Part shown: piece by piece, positions 1-4,632 of the stretch
Numbering within the stretch: the first letter of the stretch is position 1
Layout: each line of letters begins with the position of its first letter
From: Chloroflexota bacterium
GTDB taxonomy: Bacteria; Chloroflexota; Limnocylindria; Limnocylindrales; CSP1-4
Direction: 5' to 3'
Length of the DNA: 6,138 bases
Assembly: GCA_025935655.1 (NCBI GenBank)
Contig: JAICUV010000208.1
Location: forward strand, 1-6,138
Notes under the pieces: model-generated
The model's input: the letters and a program-made list of their open reading frames with translations, nothing else
The model's database searches: none
What the model was told of the DNA's origin: nothing
Program-made: the position numbers and the translations under genes

Positions 1-323
1 AGACGGGCTTCGGTCCCGCGGAGATCGAGAGCTTCTACGACCTCGACGAGGTCGCGCCGTTCTACGACGAGGGCGTGGCCGGCGTGGTCGTGTCCGCGAT
101 CTTCGCCGCGCGGGTCCGCCCAGACGCTGAGGCGCGCGCGTCGTGGGAGCACGACGGCGTGCGCTGGGTCCCGGCGGCGGAGGCGCCCGCGCTCGCGATC
201 TGGCCGTCATACGCCGAGAGCATCAGGCGTGTCCGGGAGGTGCTCCTCGACCCGGCGCTCGAGCCGTGGTTCGCGCTCGACGCCGACGGGGGCCGGATCG
301 CGCGCCGCCCGACGGCTCAGTAG
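1..323 (+). CDS. Nudix hydrolase, C-terminal part (5' end outside window)
   Basis: This gene enters from the left edge and its frame is read from base 3. The first residues are TGF, preceded by a codon ending in AG (probably Glu). This fits the end of a Nudix box (REUxEExGU), so the metal-binding helix itself lies just outside the window. The visible part has the second half of the Nudix fold: a strand VAGVVVSAIFAARV, then the WEHDGVRWVPAAEA segment that Nudix proteins place after the active-site loop, and a final helix with SIRRVREVLL. Family members hydrolyse nucleoside diphosphates linked to another moiety; the EH..RWV arrangement resembles NudB/dATP-pyrophosphohydrolase-like members. The substrate cannot be told from this fragment. 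It ends with TAG at 321-323, overlapping by 7 bp the stop end of the opposing ppk2 gene. A downstream GTG at 75 is internal, not the start. Family call is fairly sure, specificity is not. Confidence 0.8.
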   Translation, partial: TGFGPAEIESFYDLDEVAPFYDEGVAGVVVSAIFAARVRPDAEARASWEHDGVRWVPAAEAPALAIWPSYAESIRRVREVLLDPALEPWFALDADGGRIARRPTAQ

Positions 324-1180
324 CGCTCCGGCACGAACGTCTGCTCGTCCATCGGCGGCCGGACGTAGCCCCGGTCGGGCTCCCGGGGCGGCAGCACGAT
401 CGGCTCGGGCGTGAGGTCCTCGTACGGGATGAGGCTCAGCAGGTGGCTGATGACGTTGAGCCGCGCCCGGCGCTTGTCGTCGCCGTTGACCACGTACCAC
501 GGCGCCTGCTTGATGTCCGTGTGACGGAACATCTCGTCCTTGGCCTTGGAGTACTCGACCCAGCGGGTCCGTGACTGGAGGTCCATCGGCGACAGCTTCC
601 AGCGCTTCGTCGGGTCGGCGATGCGCGCCTGGAACCGGCGCTCCTGCTCGGCGTCGCTCACCGAGAACCAGTACTTGATCAGGATGATCCCCGAGCGCAC
701 GAGCATCCGCTCGAACTCCGGGCAGGAGCGGTAGAACTCCTCGACCTCCTCGGCCGTGGCGAAGCCCATCACGCGCTCCACGCCGGCGCGGTTGTACCAG
801 CTGCGGTCCAGCAGGACCATCTCGCCGGCCGCGGGCAGGTGCCCGACGTAGCGCTGGAAGTACCACTGCGACCGCTCGCGGTCCGACGGCGCGGGGAGCG
901 CGACGATGCGGGCGACGCGAGGGTTGAGCCCGGCGGTGATCGTCTTGATCGAGCCGCCCTTGCCGGCGGCGTCGCGGCCCTCGAACACGATCACGACCTT
1001 GAGCCCGCGGGCGCGGATCCACTCCTGGAGCTTGGACAGCTCGACCGAGAGCTTCGCGAGCTCCGCGAGGTAGACCTTGCCCTTGAGCTTCGGCTTCGGC
1101 GGGAGCGTGCCGAGCGGCGGCGCGGTCTCGGTGTCGGTGGCGACCTCCGCCGCCTGTCGCGGTGCCTTGTCCCTGGCCAT
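317..1180 (-). CDS. ppk2: Polyphosphate kinase 2 (PPK2 class I)
   Basis: A 287-residue cytoplasmic kinase that transfers phosphate between inorganic polyphosphate and nucleotides; class I members mainly make GTP or ATP from GDP or ADP. Visible motifs are a Walker A loop GRDAAGKGG (about 68-76), a Walker B-type segment LLDRSWYNRAGVE (about 123-135), and the basic lid RRFQARIADPTKRWKLSPMD (181-200). Other family blocks are NPRVARIVALPAP, QWYFQRYVGHLPAAGE and KYWFSVS. One PPK2 domain at the usual class I length points to the single-domain form. Residues 1-30 are a poorly conserved Ala/Pro/Thr-rich tail. The ATG at 1178-1180 is chosen because GAGGG (1186-1190) sits 5 nt upstream and no other start is better placed. 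The gene diverges from guaB3 and converges on the Nudix gene. Nothing is missing from the catalytic motifs. Class I versus III, and the preferred nucleotide, are inferred from overall similarity. Confidence 0.96.
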   Translation of the reverse strand: MARDKAPRQAAEVATDTETAPPLGTLPPKPKLKGKVYLAELAKLSVELSKLQEWIRARGLKVVIVFEGRDAAGKGGSIKTITAGLNPRVARIVALPAPSDRERSQWYFQRYVGHLPAAGEMVLLDRSWYNRAGVERVMGFATAEEVEEFYRSCPEFERMLVRSGIILIKYWFSVSDAEQERRFQARIADPTKRWKLSPMDLQSRTRWVEYSKAKDEMFRHTDIKQAPWYVVNGDDKRRARLNVISHLLSLIPYEDLTPEPIVLPPREPDRGYVRPPMDEQTFVPERY

Positions 1181-1316
1181 GGCCGCCCTCGTCGATCCCG
1201 GCGGGCGCCGGATCCGATCGCGCCCGCACCGTGCGCACCAGTATGGGCGCAGGCCGTTCCGCTAGTAGACTGTCGCCCACCACCTGGAGGATGACATTGC
1301 GCGAGAGGGTGACGGC
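1181..1316. promoter_or_regulatory. Divergent ppk2-guaB3 intergenic region
   Basis: This 136-bp stretch must hold the promoters for both leftward ppk2 and rightward guaB3. Candidate -10 hexamers are TAGACT at 1266-1271 for guaB3 (matches TAnnnT) and CATACT on the minus strand at 1240-1245 for ppk2 (weak). Neither has a recognisable TTGACA-like -35. A perfect 7-bp inverted repeat, GCGGGCG at 1201-1207 and CGCCCGC at 1221-1227 with a 13-nt loop, lies in the presumed ppk2 leader. An 8-bp palindrome GTGCGCAC occupies 1231-1238. A Shine-Dalgarno GAGAGGG at 1303-1309 fixes the guaB3 start. The promoter calls are inference from sequence resemblance only. Confidence 0.4.
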
Positions 1317-1320
1317 ATGA
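1291..1320 (+). other. Possible 9-codon leader ORF overlapping the guaB3 start
   Basis: ATG at 1291 opens a short reading frame, MTLRERVTA, that stops with TGA at 1318-1320. The stop overlaps the guaB3 start as ATGA, the classic arrangement for translational coupling. GGAGG at 1286-1290 directly touches this ATG, so its spacing is poor for initiation. guaB3 has its own well-spaced GAGAGGG inside the little ORF. It may be a chance frame; the amino acid sequence suggests no attenuation role (no run of a single regulatory amino acid). Confidence 0.2.
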
Positions 1321-2483
1321 CCGAGACGTTGGCGAACCGCCGGGTCTTCCGCTCCAAGGTGGACGCGATCCGCCCGACGTACGGCTTCGAGGACGTCTCG
1401 CTCGCACCCGGCACGGATACCGTCGACCCGGCCGATGTCGTCCTCGCGCAGGACTTCTGCGGCATCCGCCTGGAGCTGCCCGTCGTCGCCGCGGCGATGG
1501 ACGCCGTCGCGGACGTCCGCCTGTCGGCGGAGCTCGCGCGCCTCGGCGGGCTGTCGTTCCTCAACCTGGAGGGCGTCCAGTTCCGCTACGCGGACCCGTC
1601 CGAGGTCCTCGACCGCATCATCGCGGCGCCCGATGACCGGATCCAGGACGTCCTCGCCGAGGCGTACACCGCCCCGATTCGCGAGGAGCTGATCGCGGCC
1701 CGGATCGAGGAGCTCCACGCCGCGGGCGCCAAGGTCGCCGTGAGCGCGACCCCGGGGATCGCCCGCACCTACGGGCCTCTCTGCGCCGAGCAGGGCGCGG
1801 ACCTGTTCCTCGTCCAGAGCCAGGTCTCCTCGGCCCGCCACCTTGCCTCCGGCTACGAGCCGCTCGCCCTGTCCGAGTTCACGCGCTTCATGCCGATCCC
1901 GGTCGCGGTCGGCAACACCACCAACGCCGAGGCTGCGTTCCTCCTGATGGAGCAGGGCGCCGCCGCCATCTTCGTGGGCGTCGGCCCCGGCGCCGCGTGC
2001 ACGACGCGCGAGGTGCTGGGCATCGGGATCCCGCAGGTCACCGCGATCGCGGACGTCAGCGCGGCCCGCGACGCCTACCTGGCGGAGACCGGCCGCCACG
2101 TCCCGGTCGTCGCCGACGGCGGCATGAAGCGGGGCGGAGACATCGCGAAGGCGATCGCCGCGGGTGCCGACGTCGTGATGCTCGGGTCGCCGCTCGCGCG
2201 CGCCTCCGAGGCGCCTGGCCGCGGGACGAACTGGGGCATGGCCGCGCCCTCGCCGGTGCTCCCGCGCGGGACGCGGATCAAGGTGGGGACCGTCGGCTCG
2301 CTGGACCAGATCCTGAACGGGCCGTCGCACGTGACGGACGGGACCCAGAACCTCATGGGCGCGCTGCGCCAGTCGATGGCGGCCCTGGGCGCGCGCACGA
2401 TCGCGGACATGCACGACGTCGAGATCGTCTACGCCCCGTCCGTCGTGACCGAGGGCAAATCCTGGCAGCTGCGCGGCAGGTAG
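1317..2483 (+). CDS. guaB3: GuaB3 family IMP dehydrogenase-related protein
   Basis: A 388-residue (beta/alpha)8 barrel of the IMP dehydrogenase/GMP reductase superfamily, acting in the cytoplasm in guanine nucleotide synthesis. Canonical IMPDH (about 490 residues) has a CBS pair inserted after the first third of the barrel; here the chain passes directly from NLEGVQFRYADP (83-94) into barrel helices, so the module is absent. The catalytic loop GVGPGAACTTRE has the nucleophile Cys at residue 228. The phosphate-binding segment DGGMKRGGDIAKA starts at Asp267 and is followed by GADVVMLGSPLARASEAPG. The C-terminal signature LPRGTRIKVG and IVYAPSVVTEGKSWQ matches GuaB3 proteins of cyanobacteria and actinobacteria rather than GuaB or GuaC. 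A cyanobacterial GuaB3 has been reported to have IMPDH activity, so IMP plus NAD to XMP is the likely reaction. Start ATG 1317 is supported by GAGAGGG 7 nt upstream. It stops with TAG. Confidence 0.93.
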   Translation: MTETLANRRVFRSKVDAIRPTYGFEDVSLAPGTDTVDPADVVLAQDFCGIRLELPVVAAAMDAVADVRLSAELARLGGLSFLNLEGVQFRYADPSEVLDRIIAAPDDRIQDVLAEAYTAPIREELIAARIEELHAAGAKVAVSATPGIARTYGPLCAEQGADLFLVQSQVSSARHLASGYEPLALSEFTRFMPIPVAVGNTTNAEAAFLLMEQGAAAIFVGVGPGAACTTREVLGIGIPQVTAIADVSAARDAYLAETGRHVPVVADGGMKRGGDIAKAIAAGADVVMLGSPLARASEAPGRGTNWGMAAPSPVLPRGTRIKVGTVGSLDQILNGPSHVTDGTQNLMGALRQSMAALGARTIADMHDVEIVYAPSVVTEGKSWQLRGR

Positions 2484-2498
2484 CCGCCGGTCGGCGGC
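2483..2498 (+). terminator. Weak hairpin just after guaB3
   Basis: GCCGCC (2483-2488) and GGCGGC (2493-2498) form a perfect 6-bp stem with loop GGTC, beginning on the last base of the guaB3 stop codon. There is no T run after it. It could act as a U-less terminator in a GC-rich genome, but such short GC stems are common by chance here. Confidence 0.25.
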
Positions 2499-2537
2499 GT
2501 CGCTGCGGCGGCGTCGTGTCACCAGGTCGCTGTCGCA

Positions 2538-2579
2538 CGCGTCGCCGGGTCGCCAGGGCTCCCGCGTCGCCGGGTCGCC
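2538..2579. repeat. 17-bp direct repeat, two copies
   Basis: CGCGTCGCCGGGTCGCC occurs identically at 2538-2554 and 2563-2579, separated by 8 bp (AGGGCTCC). The copies lie in the guaB3 downstream region and are not part of a gene. The meaning is unknown; they could be slippage products or a paired binding site. Confidence 0.6.
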
Positions 2580-2719
2580 GTAGCGGGCGCATGCCCCCCG
2601 GGCATCATTGACGGGCCCAAGGCCCTTGGAACGCCGATTCGCCGGCGCCACGGCGCTCGCCCGTGCCCGGTGGACATGACGAGAGCCCGAACGACCCGTT
2701 GAGGCCGCGAACAATGACC

Positions 2720-2848
2720 GCCAGGCATGGCGGCCACGGGGCGGGCGCGCTGCCTGGCGAAGCGCTGCCCCGGCGGACGCGCTGCCAGACATGGCGGCCA
2801 CGCGGCGGGCGGGCCGCCTTGCGAATGCGCTGCCCCGGCCGACGCGCT
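2720..2848. repeat. Imperfect tandem duplication, unit about 64 bp
   Basis: Unit 1 (2720-2783) and unit 2 (2784-2848) start with GCCAGGCATGGCGGCCACG and GCCAGACATGGCGGCCACG. Both continue through a shared CTGCCCCGGC block to GACGCGCT. By eye they differ at about seven positions plus one inserted T in unit 2, so about 90 percent identical. The 65-bp length of unit 2 breaks any shared reading frame, which argues against coding sequence. The start of unit 1 lies within a 6-bp hairpin (2718-2733) that unit 2 does not preserve. This looks like a recent non-coding duplication rather than an insertion element; no target-site duplication or transposase is visible. Confidence 0.75.
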
Positions 2849-2864
2849 GCCCGTCACCGGCGCC

Positions 2865-2905
2865 CGATCCGGATCGCGCACGCTGTCGTGCGACCGGAGG
2901 GTCGC
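2865..2905. promoter_or_regulatory. Cluster of inverted repeats upstream of the lipoprotein gene
   Basis: Three perfect dyads follow each other: the 12-bp palindrome CGATCCGGATCG (2865-2876), the hairpin CGCACG-CTGT-CGTGCG (2877-2892), and the hairpin GCGACC-GGAG-GGTCGC (2890-2905). The last two share three bases, so as RNA they would compete. They end 65 bp before the lipoprotein ATG, a reasonable place for an operator or leader structure. No regulator is identified and function is inference. Confidence 0.35.
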
Positions 2906-2970
2906 TTGGGGACCGGCGGCTCTGTCGCCCGACACTCCGCGGGGGCATCCTCGCGGCGGAGGTGTGGGCC

Positions 2971-3354
2971 ATGCGCTGGGCGGTCGCACTCGCCGCGGTC
3001 GTGCTCGTCGGGGCGTGTCAGTCGTCGCCATCCCCCGACGCGGCAGCCGGCGTCCCAGCCACCATGCCGACGCCGACCCCGACGGAGCGTGTGCCGCTCG
3101 GGACGCCGGTCCCGGCGCCGACGCCCGTCCCCGGCTCCAGTCGTTCGCCGGCGCCTGCGGACGCACAGGGGCGCCCCGGCGTGGTGGTCTCGCTGGCCTG
3201 GGCGGTGGATGTCGAACAGCCGGCGGCCGCAACGGTCGTGATGGACGACGGGCTCGTCGTCTGGAACGAGCAGGGCCTGCGCCGCCTGCAGCTCGCCAGC
3301 GGCGGTCTCGAGTGGGTGCGCAGCCAGCTGGACGCCACCGGGCTCCTCGACTGA
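2971..3354 (+). CDS. Putative lipoprotein, N-terminal part up to an in-frame TGA
   Basis: A 127-residue product with a lipoprotein signal peptide: MRW, a hydrophobic core AVALAAVVLV, and lipobox LVGAC with the acylated Cys at residue 16. It should be exported by Sec and anchored outside the cytoplasmic membrane. Residues 17-70 form a Ser/Pro/Thr-rich linker (PTPTPT, PVPAPTPVPG). A small beta-rich domain then begins (VVVSLAWAVD, VVMDDGLVVWNEQGLRRLQLAS) and is cut off at LLD by TGA 3352-3354. The same frame continues without another stop into the next entry, so this is almost certainly the first half of one 328-codon gene. ATG 2971 is chosen because GGAGG (2958-2962) lies 8 nt upstream and the signal peptide starts there. 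A longer frame from 2791 adds only low-complexity sequence derived from the tandem repeat. The family resembles secreted lipoproteins of unknown function; I cannot name it. Confidence 0.75.
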   Translation: MRWAVALAAVVLVGACQSSPSPDAAAGVPATMPTPTPTERVPLGTPVPAPTPVPGSSRSPAPADAQGRPGVVVSLAWAVDVEQPAAATVVMDDGLVVWNEQGLRRLQLASGGLEWVRSQLDATGLLD

Positions 3355-3380
3355 AGCGGAGCGTGGGAGGCGCAGCTCCG
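3352..3380 (+). other. In-frame TGA followed by a stem-loop
   Basis: TGA at 3352-3354 is codon 128 of the composite lipoprotein frame (2971-3954). Two bases later CGGAGC (3357-3362) pairs perfectly with GCTCCG (3375-3380) around a 12-nt loop. The loop contains GGGAGG (3365-3370), the only Shine-Dalgarno-like sequence before GTG 3382. The nine sense codons between TGA and that GTG (SGAWEAQLR) fit the surrounding protein. One-base changes giving CGA (Arg), GGA (Gly) or TGG (Trp) would restore a full gene. Five of the seven genes here end in TGA, so general reassignment of TGA is unlikely. Confidence 0.7.
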
Positions 3381-3381
3381 A

Positions 3382-3954
3382 GTGGGTGCCCATCCGCCGG
3401 GCCACGGCGTCACGACGTACACGTTCGAGCTCCCGGGCGCGGGCGAGCCGGTCCGTGTCGCGACCAGCGACCCGGGCGGCTTTGACCGCGAGTCCTGGAT
3501 CGTGCCCCCGGAGATGCAGGTGCTCGGCGACCTCGCCGAGGGGATGGTCGATGCCGACACGTGGATCCCATCCCGGTTCGTCGCGGAAGGCCCGGCGGCC
3601 TATGAGCCGTCCGAGTACCTCTTCCACGTCACCTTCTACCAGCACGAGGATCCCGGGAGGTCCGCGATGGACATCGACGTGGACGACGTGGCCTGGCCGC
3701 TGACCGGGGAGCTTGACGCGATGGGCGATCCCGTCCCCGGAGCCGAGACGGGTCAGATCGTGCGCTGCGCGGTCGTCCCGGCGGCCCTCGCCACGGCGAT
3801 CCGCTCGGCAGCATCGGCGGCCGGCGCGGACCTGCCGGTCTCCGCGGTCTCGAGCACGGTCCAGCTTCGCTGGAAGGGCGGCGACGGGCTCGCGGCGGTG
3901 ACCCTCCAGCAGCTCCTTCCCAGCCGCCACGACTGCGCCGCCTTCGTGGACTGA
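3382..3954 (+). CDS. Putative lipoprotein, C-terminal part after the in-frame TGA
   Basis: This is the continuation, in the same frame, of the lipoprotein begun at 2971. From 3355 the frame is open to TGA 3952-3954; the first possible start is GTG 3382, giving 190 residues, with GGGAGG 11 nt upstream (longer than ideal). It has no signal peptide or membrane segment of its own, so a separately made product would stay in the cytoplasm, away from its presumed site of action. Visible pieces are HGVTTYTFELPGAG, EPVRVATSDPGGFDRESW, PPEMQVLGDLAEGMVDADTWIP, and a tail with two Cys (IVRCAV and HDCAAFVD) that could form a disulfide outside the cell. The EMQVLGDLAEGMVDADTWIPSRF region resembles domains of secreted proteins of unknown function in Limnocylindria-like genomes. 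It ends 8 bp from the stop of the opposing gene at 3963. It may be a pseudogene fragment, a reinitiated product, or part of a readthrough protein. Confidence 0.65.
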   Translation: MGAHPPGHGVTTYTFELPGAGEPVRVATSDPGGFDRESWIVPPEMQVLGDLAEGMVDADTWIPSRFVAEGPAAYEPSEYLFHVTFYQHEDPGRSAMDIDVDDVAWPLTGELDAMGDPVPGAETGQIVRCAVVPAALATAIRSAASAAGADLPVSAVSSTVQLRWKGGDGLAAVTLQQLLPSRHDCAAFVD

Positions 3955-3962
3955 GCGGGGCG

Positions 3963-4367
3963 TCAGCTGCGCCGGGCGTCCTCGCCGGGGATGCCACGCG
4001 CGGCGATCTCGGCCGCGAACCCCTCGAGGTCCTCGACGCCGTAGTAGATCGCCGGGATCCTGAGCGGGCCCCAGCGGACCGGCGGCGTGTAGTCCAGCCG
4101 GACGCCGCCGCGCGGCGAGCCCGCGAACGACACGTCGTGGTGGCGGATGCTCATGCGCACGCCGATCGCGGTGATCCATGCCCACGGCCCCTCGATCCGC
4201 CAGCGGGTCACATCCGCGACGGGCGCCGCGAGAGCGAACCGTCCGAACCGGACGCGGACCTCGTCGTCCGCGACCTCGGCGTACGCCCGCTCCGGCGTCA
4301 CCCCGAACGCGATGCGCAGGAACAGCCGGGACCGGGAGCCGATGCGGATGGGGTAGCGAGTCGTCAT
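3963..4367 (-). CDS. Conserved hypothetical protein, 134 aa
   Basis: A small soluble protein with no signal peptide and no clear membrane helix. It starts MTTRYPIRIGSRSRLFLR and is rich in short strands alternating with aromatic and basic residues: AYAEVADDEVRVRFGRF (29-45), VTRWRIEGPWAWITAIGVR (53-71), RHHDVSFAGSPRGGVRLDY (75-93), and a C-terminal helix VEDLEGFAAEIAARGIPGED (111-130). The pattern recalls small uncharacterised proteins of actinobacteria; a PH-like beta-barrel is conceivable, but no function is assigned. The start is ATG 4365-4367. There is no Shine-Dalgarno, but a TACGAT -10 hexamer lies 7 nt upstream, which fits a leaderless message. Its TGA (3963-3965) faces the lipoprotein gene with an 8-bp gap and no terminator between them. 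Coding confidence is good because the protein looks globular and familiar; the role is unknown. Confidence 0.8.
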   Translation of the reverse strand: MTTRYPIRIGSRSRLFLRIAFGVTPERAYAEVADDEVRVRFGRFALAAPVADVTRWRIEGPWAWITAIGVRMSIRHHDVSFAGSPRGGVRLDYTPPVRWGPLRIPAIYYGVEDLEGFAAEIAARGIPGEDARRS

Positions 4368-4374
4368 GGCGTGG

Positions 4375-4380
4375 ATCGTA
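4375..4380 (-). promoter_or_regulatory. Probable leaderless -10 box for the 134-aa gene
   Basis: On the minus strand TACGAT (4375-4380) fits the TAnnnT consensus and is exactly 7 nt from the ATG at 4367. That would place the transcription start on or next to the start codon. The absence of any Shine-Dalgarno between 4368 and 4380 agrees. No TTGACA-like -35 is seen 16-18 bp further up. Confidence 0.45.
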
Positions 4381-4557
4381 CGGCTACGTCATTCGTCGGG
4401 CATCGATTGGCGACGCCTGTCGCTGGGGCCCGGCCTCCACGCGGCGCAGGATACGGCCATCGAACGCGACGGGTGCAGGGTCCGGTCCAGGGCCCCGAGA
4501 ACCCGAAGCGCTCGGGACAACTGAAGAACAACCGAAGAACGAGCTCCTCCGACTCCT
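4381..4557 (+). ncRNA. Possible small RNA region ahead of a rightward terminator
   Basis: This stretch has no convincing gene, although low-complexity frames cross it. It shows two perfect hairpins, GGCGAC-GCCT-GTCGCT (4409-4424, outermost pair G-U) and CCCGAG/CTCGGG (4494-4499 with 4511-4516, 11-nt loop). It ends at the strong terminator 4558-4600. An A-rich patch, CTGAAGAACAACCGAAGAACG (4521-4541), is unusual for this GC-rich DNA and could be a single-stranded seed. I find no clear + strand promoter and no match to tRNA, SRP RNA, 6S RNA or a known riboswitch. The call rests only on structure plus terminator direction, so it is tentative. Confidence 0.25.
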
Positions 4558-4600
4558 GCGACCGACCGCCAGCTCCCTACCCAGGCGGTCGGTCGCTTTT
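4558..4600 (+). terminator. Strong intrinsic terminator (13-bp stem, TTTT)
   Basis: GCGACCGACCGCC (4558-4570) and GGCGGTCGGTCGC (4584-4596) are exact reverse complements, with a 13-nt loop, followed by TTTT (4597-4600) and then CGTCTGT. The T run lies on the right side only, so the classic terminator works for rightward transcription. For the leftward methyltransferase, whose stop is 36 bp away, the same hairpin could act without a U tract or protect the 3' end. No rightward gene lies directly upstream; the nearest is the lipoprotein, with the opposing 134-aa gene in between. Confidence 0.88.
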
Positions 4601-4632
4601 CGTCTGTCACGCGGCGCTCGCGTCGGCCAGGC

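Larger units (their letters stand above)
2484..2970. other. Repeat-dense intergenic region without a credible gene
   Basis: No reading frame in this 487-bp stretch gives a plausible protein; the open frames on both strands encode only Arg/Pro/Ala/Gly low-complexity sequence typical of non-coding GC-rich DNA. It contains an 11-bp direct repeat CGGCGGCGTCG (2492-2502, 2506-2516; period 14), a 17-bp direct repeat at 2538-2554 and 2563-2579, and a 64-bp tandem duplication (2720-2848). It also has perfect small hairpins at 2591-2605 (ATGCCC/GGGCAT, 3-nt loop), 2613-2625 (GGGCC/GGCCC) and 2718-2733 (CCGCCA/TGGCGG, 4-nt loop), and a cluster of inverted repeats at 2865-2905. The promoter of the lipoprotein gene at 2971 should lie in its right part, but I cannot pick a convincing -35/-10 pair. 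Confidence 0.6.

Noticed and set aside
2791..2970. A 60-residue N-terminal extension of the lipoprotein from ATG 2791
   Set aside because: The extension is low-complexity and arises from the second tandem repeat unit. A signal peptide with lipobox and a well-placed GGAGG support the start at 2971.
2484..2970. A CRISPR array or insertion-sequence remnant in the repeat-dense spacer
   Set aside because: There are only two adjacent copies of the main repeat, with no unique spacers, and no terminal inverted repeats or transposase fragments.
207..2972. A 921-codon open frame on the minus strand
   Set aside because: It lies in another frame over ppk2 and antisense to guaB3, and its translation is Arg/Ala/Gly/Asp low-complexity sequence. 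Long antisense frames are expected in DNA with G or C in nearly every third codon position.
3352..3354. A variant genetic code in which TGA is a sense codon
   Set aside because: Five of the seven genes here end in TGA exactly where their families end, and Trp codons in the other genes are TGG, as in a standard code.
2854..4185. A 443-codon open frame on the minus strand
   Set aside because: It is antisense to the lipoprotein and overlaps the 134-aa gene in another frame. Its composition is biased with no motifs, and it is a shadow of the real coding strand.
4381..4600. A tRNA, SRP RNA or known riboswitch in the gap before the methyltransferase
   Set aside because: There is no cloverleaf, no GTTCGA-type T-loop, no SRP tetraloop motif and no aptamer motif that I recognise. 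Only hairpins and a terminator are visible.
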